Shown: in pieces, positions 7,482 through 14,244 of the stretch
Numbering within the stretch: the first letter of the stretch is position 1
Layout of the letters: each line of letters opens with the position of its first letter
From: JAFGOG01 sp034429215
GTDB taxonomy: Bacteria; Chloroflexota; Anaerolineae; JAAYZQ01
DNA length: 20,119 bases
Assembly: GCA_034429215.1 (NCBI GenBank)
Contig: DAOUGI010000102.1
Location: 1 to 20,119 of the forward strand
Direction of reading: 5' to 3'
Notes under the pieces: model-generated
Told to the model about the DNA's origin: nothing
The model's database searches: none
What the model saw: only the letters and a program-made list of their open reading frames with translations
Made by a program: the position numbers and the translations under genes

Positions 7482-8434
7482 TCGTACACCTCCCGGAAGC
7501 GGCGCACGATCCGCTGGCTGACGATGTTCAGGGTCAGGGTGATCAGGAACAGCATCAGGCCGATGGCAAACAGGCTGTTGTAATCGACCGACTCGAAGCT
7601 GAGGTCGCCGCCGCTGATGCGCATGATGTGGCCGGTCATCGTCTCGGCCCCCTTGAACGGGTTGAGGGTTAAGGCCGGGCCGTTGCCGGCGGCGATGGCC
7701 ACGATCATCGTCTCGCCGATGCCGCGCGAGATGGCCAGGATGATCGCCGCGGCGATGCCCGACAGGGCGGCCGGCAGGACGATCTTGACCGCTGTCTCCA
7801 GCTTGGTGGCGCCCAGGCCGTAGGCCGCCTCGCGCAGCGAGCGAGGGACGGCGCTCAGCGCGTCTTCGCTCATCGAGCTGACCAGGGGCAGGATCAGGAT
7901 GCCCATGACCAGGCCGGCCGAGGCGGTGTTGTAGATCTGGACGACGTCGCGGCCGAGGAGCGAGCGCAGCAGGGGGGTCATGAAGGTCAGGGCAAAGTAG
8001 CCATAGACCACCGTGGGGATGCCGGCCAGCACCTCCAGGATCGGCTTGAGTATGCCGCGCACCCGCTGCGAGGCGTATTCGCTGAGGTAGACGGCCACGC
8101 TCAGGCCCAGCGGGATGGCGACCAGCATGGCCAGGCCGGTGGTCATCAGCGTGGCGCTGACCAGCGGCCAGATGCCAAACTCGCCGATGGCCGGCTGCCA
8201 GCGGGTCCCGCCAAAGAACTGGGCCAGGCTGACCCCCTGGGTGGTAAAGAAGCGCAGCGACTCTTTGCCCAGCACGTAGACGATGCCCAGCGTGGTCAGG
8301 ATCGAGACCGCGCCGCAGAAAAATAGAAACGCCTGGATCAGGTTTTCACCCGGCCGCCGCCGGCGCCGCAGATCGACAGTCGCTTCACTGCTCGCGCCGG
8401 CTGTTGTTTCTATTGCCTTCGTGGCTGCTGTCAT
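7478..8434 (-). CDS. pstC: Phosphate ABC transporter permease PstC
   Basis: A 318-residue membrane protein of normal PstC length with six predicted helices. The first helix is at about 33-56, and the loop with FFGGTRWQPAIGEFGIWPL (residues 73-91) is characteristic of PstC. The EAA coupling loop spans about 189-227 (SEDALSAVPRSLREAAYGLGATK), and ISRGIGETMIVAIAAG is the family signature. The N-terminus is Ala/Thr-rich followed by an Arg cluster (23-27). Its stop overlaps the pstA start. It is separated from pstS by 183 bases containing three hairpins, which could set a lower dose of permease than of binding protein. Confidence 0.95.
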   Translation of the reverse strand: MTAATKAIETTAGASSEATVDLRRRRRPGENLIQAFLFFCGAVSILTTLGIVYVLGKESLRFFTTQGVSLAQFFGGTRWQPAIGEFGIWPLVSATLMTTGLAMLVAIPLGLSVAVYLSEYASQRVRGILKPILEVLAGIPTVVYGYFALTFMTPLLRSLLGRDVVQIYNTASAGLVMGILILPLVSSMSEDALSAVPRSLREAAYGLGATKLETAVKIVLPAALSGIAAAIILAISRGIGETMIVAIAAGNGPALTLNPFKGAETMTGHIMRISGGDLSFESVDYNSLFAIGLMLFLITLTLNIVSQRIVRRFREVYE

Positions 8435-8464
8435 TCTCTCTACGATCTCCTCCTCAATGACAGG

Positions 8465-8490
8465 CGGTAGGGCGCCATTCTGCCCTACCG
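8465..8490 (-). other. Hairpin 3 in the pstS-pstC gap
   Basis: A perfect 9-bp stem (8465-8473 with 8482-8490) has an 8-base loop, 31 bases before the pstC start. On the minus strand no T tract follows it; T-rich sequence lies only on the plus-strand side. It is better read as an mRNA-stabilising or processing hairpin than as a terminator. Confidence 0.5.
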
Positions 8491-8516
8491 TTTGTGTCTT
8501 GTCTTTGCCCTGCCCT

Positions 8517-8579
8517 GCCCCTCTCCCCGATCTCTTTGAAGGATCAGCGTAGGGAGAGGGGCTGCGACCGGACCGCAGC
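8517..8579 (-). repeat. Hairpins 1 and 2 in the pstS-pstC gap (CCCTCTCC/GGGAGAGG palindrome)
   Basis: An 11-bp perfect stem (8517-8527 with 8552-8562) has a 24-base loop, and next to it is a 6-bp stem (8561-8566 with 8574-8579). The two overlap by two bases, so they compete at the edge. The CCCCTCTCCC/GGGAGAGGGG arms resemble the sequence at 18050-18165, suggesting a dispersed palindromic repeat family. Its position after pstS fits protection of the pstS mRNA from 3' decay. Confidence 0.5.
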
Positions 8580-8617
8580 GGGCGGGGCTATGGATTCGCC
8601 GCTTGCTGCCTGCTTGC

Positions 8618-9649
8618 CTATTGCGCGGCGTCTAGCCAGGCCTGTTTGGAGGCGTCGAGCGCCTCGGCGCTTGACGGGAAGTAGCCGACGTCGCTGATCT
8701 CGTCGTTGACGTTGGTCAGGTAGTAGTTGATAAAAGCGGCGACCTGGGGCTTTTCCTGCATGATCTTGGCCGTGGAGTATAGGAACAGCGGGCGGGCCAG
8801 CAGGTAGGCGCCGCTTTCCACGGTTGACGCATCCGGCGCCACGCCGTCGATCGCCACCACGTTCAGCTTGTCCTTGTTCTCCTCATAGTAGGCGTAGCCA
8901 AAGTAGCCGATGGCATACGGGCTGCCTTCTACGCCCTGGACCAGGACGTTGTCGTCCTCGCTGAGCTGCAGGTTGGCGGCGTTGAGCAGCTTTTCCTTCT
9001 CCTTGCCCAGTATCACCTCGACGAAAAAGTCAAAGGTGCCGCTGTCGGTGCCTGGGCTGAAGCGCAGGATCGGCTGATTGGGCCAGCTCGGGTTGACGTC
9101 TGACCAGTTGACGGCGGTGCTAAAGATCATGGCCAGCTCATCGGCGGTGGCGCCGGTCAGGAAGGTGTTGTCCTTGCTGACGACGACGGCCACGCCGTCG
9201 GTGCCGACGCGGAACTCGATCGGCTCGCGGCCGATGGCCTGGCAGTTGGCGAGCTCCTCGTCCTTGATGGCCCGGCTGGCGTTGGCGATGTCGGTCTCGC
9301 CGGTCTTGCAGAACCGCTCGAATCCACCCCCTGAGCCGATGCTGTCGATGGTGATGTTGCCGGCGTATCCCTCGTCTCTAAACAGCTCGGCCATCCGCTC
9401 GGACAGCGGGTAGACGGTCGAGCTGCCGGCGCTGGCAATGTCGCCGGTCACCGACGCGGGATCGACGGCGGGAAGTGTGACGCCGGTCTCGGCGGGGGCG
9501 GACGTGGCGGCCGGCTGGGCCGGCGCCTGGGTCGGTTGTTGGGCCGCCGGCGCTTGGGTCGCCGGGGGCTGGGTCGGCGCGGCGGTCGAGCCGCACGCCG
9601 CCACGAACAGGGCGGTCACGATCAGGGTGACCAGAAAAGCGTAACGCAT
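8618..9649 (-). CDS. pstS: Phosphate-binding lipoprotein PstS
   Basis: A 343-residue lipoprotein. The signal peptide has a lipobox VAAC with Cys19 as the lipidation site, followed by an Ala/Pro/Gln/Thr-rich tether (20-55) that holds the domain away from the membrane. The PBP-like domain shows the phosphate-site segments GSSTVYP (75-81), SIGSGGGF (103-110), DIANASR (120-126) and GTDSGTFDFF. Length and motifs are standard. It captures phosphate outside the membrane and delivers it to PstCA. The ATG has a GGAGGAG site six bases upstream. It is the first transporter gene, with a Pho-box-like array directly upstream, between it and phoR. Confidence 0.96.
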   Translation of the reverse strand: MRYAFLVTLIVTALFVAACGSTAAPTQPPATQAPAAQQPTQAPAQPAATSAPAETGVTLPAVDPASVTGDIASAGSSTVYPLSERMAELFRDEGYAGNITIDSIGSGGGFERFCKTGETDIANASRAIKDEELANCQAIGREPIEFRVGTDGVAVVVSKDNTFLTGATADELAMIFSTAVNWSDVNPSWPNQPILRFSPGTDSGTFDFFVEVILGKEKEKLLNAANLQLSEDDNVLVQGVEGSPYAIGYFGYAYYEENKDKLNVVAIDGVAPDASTVESGAYLLARPLFLYSTAKIMQEKPQVAAFINYYLTNVNDEISDVGYFPSSAEALDASKQAWLDAAQ

Positions 9650-9653
9650 GGAA

Positions 9654-9685
9654 ACTCCTCCATTTTTATTTTTACATGGAGAAGC
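9654..9685 (-). promoter_or_regulatory. Possible hairpin covering the pstS ribosome binding site
   Basis: Bases 9676-9685 can pair with 9654-9663 (ten pairs, two of them G-U) around an A-rich 12-base loop. The downstream arm contains the pstS GGAGGAG site. This forms only in transcripts starting upstream of 9685, for example readthrough from phoR; a start at the proposed -10 would remove the upstream arm. Confidence 0.3.
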
Positions 9686-9737
9686 ATACCACGCGTTGTT
9701 TAACGGGCGTTCAACGCCAGGTTAACAGATTGTTAAG
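9683..9737 (-). promoter_or_regulatory. Pho box (four 11-bp-spaced repeats) and pstS -10 element
   Basis: On the plus strand GTTTAAC (9698-9704), GTTCAAC (9709-9715), GGTTAAC (9720-9726) and TGTTAAG (9731-9737) recur with an exact 11-base period, one helical turn, as in PhoB/PhoP operators (7-bp repeats with 4-bp spacers). On the minus strand, nine bases downstream of the array is TATGCT (9683-9688), a plausible -10, with no good -35. This is the known layout of PhoB-activated promoters, where the box replaces the -35. The fourth repeat overlaps the phoR stop codon. The repeats are seen; PhoB binding is inference. Confidence 0.68.
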
Positions 9738-11526
9738 GATTTGCGGCTGTTTCCGTGGCGACCGGCAGGGAAAAGTAAAAGGCGCTGCCCCGGCCCTCGA
9801 CGCTTTCGGCCCAGATCCGCCCGCCGTGGCCCTGGACGATGTGGCGGGCGATCGACAGCCCCAGGCCGGTGCCGCCGCCGCTGCGGGCCCGGTCGGCTTT
9901 GTAAAAGCGCTCAAAGATGCGCGGCAGGTCGGCGGCGGCGATGCCGACGCCCGTATCCTCCACCGAGACGATCACCTCCCGGCCGGCCTGGCGGGCCGAG
10001 ACGGTCACCCGGCCGCCTGCCGGCGTGAATTTGATCGCGTTGTGGACCAGGTTGGTGACCACTTCGCGCACCCGCTCGGCGTCGGCCAGCACGGCGGGCA
10101 GGCCCGGCTCGTCCCCGGCGGCGGGCAGGTCCACCGCCACGGTCAGGCCGCCCCGCTCCGCCTGGGGCTGGAGGCGGTCCACCGGGGGGATGACCAGGCC
10201 GGCTACGGCCGCCGGCGCCAGGCGCAGCGGCGCCTGGCCCGACTCGATGCGCGACAGCTCGAGCAGCTCCTGCACCATCTGAGTGAGGGCATCGACCTCG
10301 GTGTCGATCCGGTCGAGGAAGCGGCGGGCGGCCGGCGGGTCTTCCAGCGCCCCGTCGCGCAGGGTGTCTACCACCGCCTTGAGGCCGGCCAGCGGCGTGC
10401 GCAGCTCGTGGGAAAGGTTGCTGACCAGGTCGCGGCGCACCGTCTCCAGCCGGCGCATCTCGGTCAGGTCCTGGAGCAGGACCAGGCACTCGCCTTCGGC
10501 CGGGCCCGACAGGGGGGTGGCCACCACCCGCAGGAAGGGGCGGTGGGTGCCCATGTCGACCGTCTCGCCGAGCTCTTCGTTGCAGTCGCGGCAGCGGCGC
10601 CACAGGCCGGTGATCTGGTGGTCGCGAACCAGGGTCACGAACCGCTCGCCCACGGCGGCCTGCTGGTCGACGCCCAGCAGGCGGGCGGCGGCCGGGTTGA
10701 TGAGCCTGACGCGCCCGCTCGAATCGCCGATCAACACCCCGTCGGCCATGTGGGCCAGCACGGCGGCCAGCATGTCGCGCTGGGCGTCCATGGCCTCGAT
10801 CTGAGCCTGGAGCTCGCCGGCCATCCGGTTAAAGGCCCCGCCGAGGCGGCCCACCTCGTCGCCCGAGTCGATGTGGATCCGCCCGGCCAGGTCGCCGCGG
10901 GCCATCCGCTCGGCCAGGCCGGTCAGCTTGCGCAGCGGCCTGGTCATCTGCCGGGCGATGAGCACGGCCAGCAGCCCGGCCAGCAGGGCGGTGAGCAGCG
11001 AAGCGCCGGCGATGGTGTAGCGCAGGCGAGAGACGCGCTGCTCGATCTGGGTCAGGGGCAGGGCCACCCGGGCGACGCCGGCCACCTGCCCGGCGGCGGT
11101 CCGGACGGGGGCGGCGACGTACATCATCTGGTAGCCGAGCGTGCGGCTGTAGCGGGTGCCCTTGCCCTGACCCCCGGCCAGCGCCGCCTGCACCTCGGGC
11201 CGGGTGCGGTGGTTCTCCATGGTCGCCGGGTCCTCCTGGGAATCGCCGACGACCGCCCCGTCGGGGTCGATCACGGTCACCCGCGCCTGCAGCAGTTGGC
11301 CCAGGCGCTTGACCAGGGCGTCGATCTCGCCGGCCGGGGCGCCCTCGGCCAGGAGCGCGCCGGCCGACTCGCTCGCCAGCCGCGCCTCGGCGCCAAGCTG
11401 GCTTTCCAGGTCGGCCAGGTAGCTGTCCCGGGCGATGTCCGAGGCGTAGACGGTCAGCGCCGCCGTGGCGGCCAGGATCAGGACGATGTAGGGTATGGCA
11501 ATGCGGGCCCAGATGGTGCGAAACAT
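9733..11526 (-). CDS. phoR: Phosphate-regulon sensor histidine kinase PhoR
   Basis: A 597-residue membrane kinase. Helix 1 (about 8-28) and helix 2 (about 171-195) frame an extracytoplasmic domain of about 140 residues, larger than in E. coli PhoR and more like PhoR/WalK of Gram-positives. HAMP follows (about 190-245), then PAS (about 255-360), HisKA with NLSHELRTPLAGL (phospho-acceptor H373), and HATPase with N-box NLVHNAIKFT, G1 DTGVGIA, F-box IFERFYK and G2 GTGLGLSI. The PAS region has a CRDC pair (C312, C315) that could be redox- or metal-sensitive; this is speculation. It starts three bases after the phoB stop with a GAGGGA site. It phosphorylates PhoB when phosphate is low; PhoU/Pst probably signal to it. 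Confidence 0.92.
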   Translation of the reverse strand: MFRTIWARIAIPYIVLILAATAALTVYASDIARDSYLADLESQLGAEARLASESAGALLAEGAPAGEIDALVKRLGQLLQARVTVIDPDGAVVGDSQEDPATMENHRTRPEVQAALAGGQGKGTRYSRTLGYQMMYVAAPVRTAAGQVAGVARVALPLTQIEQRVSRLRYTIAGASLLTALLAGLLAVLIARQMTRPLRKLTGLAERMARGDLAGRIHIDSGDEVGRLGGAFNRMAGELQAQIEAMDAQRDMLAAVLAHMADGVLIGDSSGRVRLINPAAARLLGVDQQAAVGERFVTLVRDHQITGLWRRCRDCNEELGETVDMGTHRPFLRVVATPLSGPAEGECLVLLQDLTEMRRLETVRRDLVSNLSHELRTPLAGLKAVVDTLRDGALEDPPAARRFLDRIDTEVDALTQMVQELLELSRIESGQAPLRLAPAAVAGLVIPPVDRLQPQAERGGLTVAVDLPAAGDEPGLPAVLADAERVREVVTNLVHNAIKFTPAGGRVTVSARQAGREVIVSVEDTGVGIAAADLPRIFERFYKADRARSGGGTGLGLSIARHIVQGHGGRIWAESVEGRGSAFYFSLPVATETAANP

Positions 11527-11529
11527 GGT

Positions 11530-12243
11530 CTATCCCTCAAAGCGGTATCCAACTCCGCGCACGGTGACGATCCGCACCGGCTCGGCCGGCTCGGCTTCGA
11601 TCTTTTCCCGCAGCCAGCGCACGTGGACGTCCACGGTGCGCGTGCCGCCGGCGAAATCCCAGCCCCACACCCGCTCGAGGATCAGGTCGCGCGACAGGGC
11701 GATGCCCCGGTTGCGGGCCAGGAACAGGAGCAGGTCGTACTCCTTTGGTTTCAGCCGGAGCGGCTCGCCCTTCAGTCGCGCCTCGCCGCGGCCCAGGTCG
11801 ATCGTCAGATCGTCGAAATCGAGCCTTTCTGCGCCTGGTTTCCCGGCTGTCGTGCCCTCTACCAACCCCTGGCGATCCAGATCCACCCGCCGCAATTGGG
11901 CCTTGACCCGGGCCAGCAGCTCGCGCATACTGAACGGCTTGGTCAAATAGTCATCGGCGCCCATCTCCAGGCCCACGACCCGGTCGACCTCATCGGCCCG
12001 GGCGGTGAGCATCAGGATGGGGGCGCTCAGCTCCCGGCGCACCATCCGGCACACCTCGAGGCCGTCCAGCTTGGGCAGCATGATATCGAGGAGGAGCAGG
12101 TCGGGCCGCTCTCGCCGGGCGGCGTCGAGGCCGGCCTGCCCGTCGGCGGCGGTTAAGACCTGGTAGCCCTGGCGGGCCAGGTTGTATTCGAGCGCTTCGA
12201 GCAGGATCGGGTCGTCTTCGACGACCAGGATTCGAACGGGCAT
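11530..12243 (-). CDS. phoB: Phosphate-regulon response regulator PhoB (OmpR family)
   Basis: A 237-residue OmpR/PhoB-type regulator. The receiver domain (1-120) has the acidic pair D10/D11, phospho-acceptor D53 (LLLLDIMLPKLDG), T80 and K102 (TKPFSMREL). A linker of about 20 residues leads to a winged-helix DNA-binding domain (145-237) with LKPKEYDLLLFLARN and the recognition helix near TRTVDVHVRWLREKI, ending VRGVGYRFEG. The ATG at 12243 follows a GGGAGG site. It is the first gene of the cluster, with its own strong promoter and phoR directly after it. Context with pstSCAB and phoU supports PhoB rather than another OmpR-family member. It likely binds the 11-bp repeats before pstS. Confidence 0.92.
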   Translation of the reverse strand: MPVRILVVEDDPILLEALEYNLARQGYQVLTAADGQAGLDAARRERPDLLLLDIMLPKLDGLEVCRMVRRELSAPILMLTARADEVDRVVGLEMGADDYLTKPFSMRELLARVKAQLRRVDLDRQGLVEGTTAGKPGAERLDFDDLTIDLGRGEARLKGEPLRLKPKEYDLLLFLARNRGIALSRDLILERVWGWDFAGGTRTVDVHVRWLREKIEAEPAEPVRIVTVRGVGYRFEG

Positions 12244-12265
12244 GGGCGCCTCCCTCGTGGGGGGT

Positions 12266-12294
12266 ATTGTACTATCAGGCGGCGCAAGGGTCAA
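12266..12294 (-). promoter_or_regulatory. Sigma70-type promoter of phoB
   Basis: On the minus strand -35 TTGACC (12289-12294), a 17-base spacer and -10 TACAAT (12266-12271), each five of six matches. The distance to the phoB ATG gives a leader of about 17 nt. No Pho-box-like repeats are visible here, so basal expression of phoBR appears constitutive. Confidence 0.72.
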
Positions 12295-12304
12295 GTAGGG
12301 GAGT

Positions 12305-12333
12305 TTGCGCGCCTGGGGGCCCGGTGGTATAAT
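12305..12333 (+). promoter_or_regulatory. Promoter of the rhomboid gene
   Basis: A perfect -10 TATAAT (12328-12333) lies 17 bases after a weak -35 TTGCGC (12305-12310). Transcription would start near 12340, leaving about 25 nt before the ATG. It is back to back with the phoB promoter, with 10 bases between the -35 boxes. Confidence 0.6.
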
Positions 12334-12364
12334 CGCAGCATCGACAACCAAAGAGGGTGAAGCC

Positions 12365-13057
12365 ATGATTCCAATCGGAGACGACCAGGTTCGCGGCGCC
12401 AGGCCGGCCTTTGTCAACTGGGCGCTGATCGCCGTCTGCACCGTGGTGTTCGTGTACGAGGTCACGCTCGGCGAGGCGGGGGTCGAGCGGCTGTTCCAGG
12501 TGTACGGGGTGGTCCCGGCGGCCATCATGCAGGGGGAGGGGCTGCTGTCGCTGCTGACCTCGATCTTCCTGCACGGGGGCTGGATGCACCTGATCGGCAA
12601 CATGCTGTTCCTGCTGATCTTTGGCGACAATATCGAGGCGGTGCTGGGGCACATCGGCTACCTGTTCTTCTACCTGGTGGGGGGCCTGGCCGGGTCGGCC
12701 GCCCAGATCCTGGCCGGACCGGGCAGCGAGGTGCCGATCGTGGGGGCCAGCGGGGCGATCGCGGCGGTGCTGGGGGCCTATATCGTGATGTTCCCCAAGT
12801 CGCGGGTGCGGGCGCTGGTGTTCCTGGGGGTGTTTTTCACCGTGACGCGGGTGCGGGCGGTGATCTTTTTGGGGGTGTGGATCGTCATGCAGCTCCTGAG
12901 CGGGATCGCCAGCCTGGGCGAGGCGATGAGGGCCGACGTGGGGGGCGTGGGCTGGTTCGCCCACATCGGCGGGTTTATCTTTGGGCTGGCCGTGGGGGCG
13001 CTGCTGCGGGGCAGGGCCAGGCGGCTGGAGTACCGGGTGTACCGCGAGCGGTGGTGA
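12365..13057 (+). CDS. Rhomboid family intramembrane serine protease
   Basis: A 230-residue protein with six predicted membrane helices. Active-site features are present: HGGWMHLIGNM (H70, H75, N79) in helix 2, GASG with nucleophile S129, and the helix 6 histidine H200 (WFAHIGGFIFG). It should therefore be an active rhomboid that cleaves membrane-anchored substrates. The stretch 147-172 contains a near-repeat, VRALVFLGVFF and VRAVIFLGVW, that reads like a local duplication. I chose the ATG at 12365, with a GAGGGTGA site about seven bases upstream and a TATAAT about 30 bases upstream; longer open frame upstream would overlap the promoter. The gene converges on the M23-like gene with 13 bases between stops. 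The substrate is unknown. Confidence 0.92.
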   Translation: MIPIGDDQVRGARPAFVNWALIAVCTVVFVYEVTLGEAGVERLFQVYGVVPAAIMQGEGLLSLLTSIFLHGGWMHLIGNMLFLLIFGDNIEAVLGHIGYLFFYLVGGLAGSAAQILAGPGSEVPIVGASGAIAAVLGAYIVMFPKSRVRALVFLGVFFTVTRVRAVIFLGVWIVMQLLSGIASLGEAMRADVGGVGWFAHIGGFIFGLAVGALLRGRARRLEYRVYRERW

Positions 13058-13070
13058 GCCCCTTTTTTGA

Positions 13071-14024
13071 CTAGTGGCCGGTGTGGCGGACGGTGGCGCC
13101 GATGGCGATCAGCTTGCCGTCCACCACCGTGACGCCGCCCTCGGGCATGGGCGGGCCGTCGTGGTCGCGAAAGTAGAGCGGCAGCCCCTCGGCAAAGTTG
13201 ATCGGATAGTCGTTCGGATCCTGGCGCTGGTGGTGGATGTGGATGTGGGGCTCGCTGCTGTTGCCCGAGTTGCCGCACTGCCCGATGACCTGCCCCTCCT
13301 GCACCCGCTCCCCCTCGCGCACGGCGACGCTGCCCGGCTTTAGGTGGGCGACGATCAGGTAGGTGCCCGTGTCCAGCTCGATGGCCACGACGTTGCCGTA
13401 GGGCGCCTCGGTGTTGTTGGAGGGGGCGCCGGGGACCATGTCGGGCTGGCCGTCGCGGGCCATGACCACCAGCCCGGCGGCGGGAGCGACGACCGGGACC
13501 CCGTAACAGCCGTAATCGGCCAGGCTGGCGCTCTCGGTAAAGTAGGGCTCGACGACGAAATCGTAGGCCCAGCGCTGGTCGGGGACGACCACGTGGTTGT
13601 TGACCTCTGGCGTGTCGCCGCCCGACGCCACCTTCAGCGGCCCGTCCGCCGGCAGGCGGACGGTGGCGGCGGGGGTCATCGAGGCGAGCGAGGCCGGATA
13701 GGCCACCACCGGCGCGAACATCTGGATGGCCGGGGCGATCGACAGCAGCGACGCCAGGATGGTGGCGGCGATCGCCTTGGTCAGGCGCCGCCGGATGAGC
13801 GCGTACAGGACGGTGGGCACCAGGCACAGCAGCCCCTGCAGCGGGGGGATGACCTGCAACAGGTACCAGGCGCTGACCTTGCGCATGCCGCCCTGGAGCA
13901 TGATGATCGCCAGGCTCGCCGCGGTCAGCAGCATGACCGCCGCGGGCAGCCAGGGCAGGACGCGCCGCACCAGCGCGCCGGCGGGCCGGGGTTCTGTCAG
14001 GGACGGGTCAGGGCGTTGGCTCAT
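13071..14024 (-). CDS. Membrane-anchored M23-like (LytM/duplicated hybrid motif) peptidase
   Basis: A 317-residue protein with three predicted membrane helices (about 22-44, 53-77 and 84-107) followed by an extracytoplasmic M23-like domain (about 120-317). The domain shows D155 in DQRWAYDFVV, the AHL motif (H227), GQVIGQCGNSGNSSEPHIHIHHQ with the H-x-H pair (H260, H262), and GNVVAIELDTGTYLIV, all M23 landmarks. The usual H-xxx-D first motif is altered: the position four before D155 is R151, and the nearest histidine is H144. Zinc binding and peptidoglycan cleavage are thus plausible but not certain. The ATG has an AGGAG site five bases upstream. Confidence 0.82.
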   Translation of the reverse strand: MSQRPDPSLTEPRPAGALVRRVLPWLPAAVMLLTAASLAIIMLQGGMRKVSAWYLLQVIPPLQGLLCLVPTVLYALIRRRLTKAIAATILASLLSIAPAIQMFAPVVAYPASLASMTPAATVRLPADGPLKVASGGDTPEVNNHVVVPDQRWAYDFVVEPYFTESASLADYGCYGVPVVAPAAGLVVMARDGQPDMVPGAPSNNTEAPYGNVVAIELDTGTYLIVAHLKPGSVAVREGERVQEGQVIGQCGNSGNSSEPHIHIHHQRQDPNDYPINFAEGLPLYFRDHDGPPMPEGGVTVVDGKLIAIGATVRHTGH

Positions 14025-14132
14025 AGTCTCCTCTCACGTCGCACCCTATACGCAGCCGCGGCCGGCGGGTTGCCGGCGGTCTCGGGGGTGCAGTTGCCAA
14101 GTCGCCTCGTGCAGCCACAAGCGTACGAATCT

Positions 14133-14200
14133 GTCACCCTGAGCGGCAGCGAAGGGTCTATCTTGGCCAAGAAGAGATTCTTCGCTTCGCTCAGAATGAC
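14133..14200. repeat. Dispersed palindromic repeat (68 nt, long imperfect hairpin)
   Basis: The element starts GTCA and ends TGAC. Its arms pair over CTGAGCG/CGCTCAG and AGCGAAG/CTTCGCT with small mismatches, around a central palindrome CTTGGCCAAG. It is the main content of the 220-base gap between the M23-like gene and the beta-helix gene, and lies downstream of the latter's stop, where it may act as a 3' hairpin. A second, half copy (21 bases, one mismatch to 14149-14169) is at 18850-18870. It resembles short repeats I recall from Chloroflexota genomes, which is memory rather than a search. Confidence 0.68.
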
Positions 14201-14244
14201 GTTCGCTTCGCAGCCGCGAATGGACGCTGCGTCGTCGAATGCGG

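Noticed and set aside
9676..12156. 826-residue plus-strand open frame across phoR and phoB
   Set aside because: Its sequence is the Arg/Gln/His/Gly-rich type produced by the complement of GC-rich coding DNA, and the minus strand encodes intact PhoR and PhoB.
13040..13068. Possible terminator after the rhomboid gene (ACCGC/GCGGT followed by six T residues)
   Set aside because: The stem is five pairs at most and ten bases separate it from the T tract.
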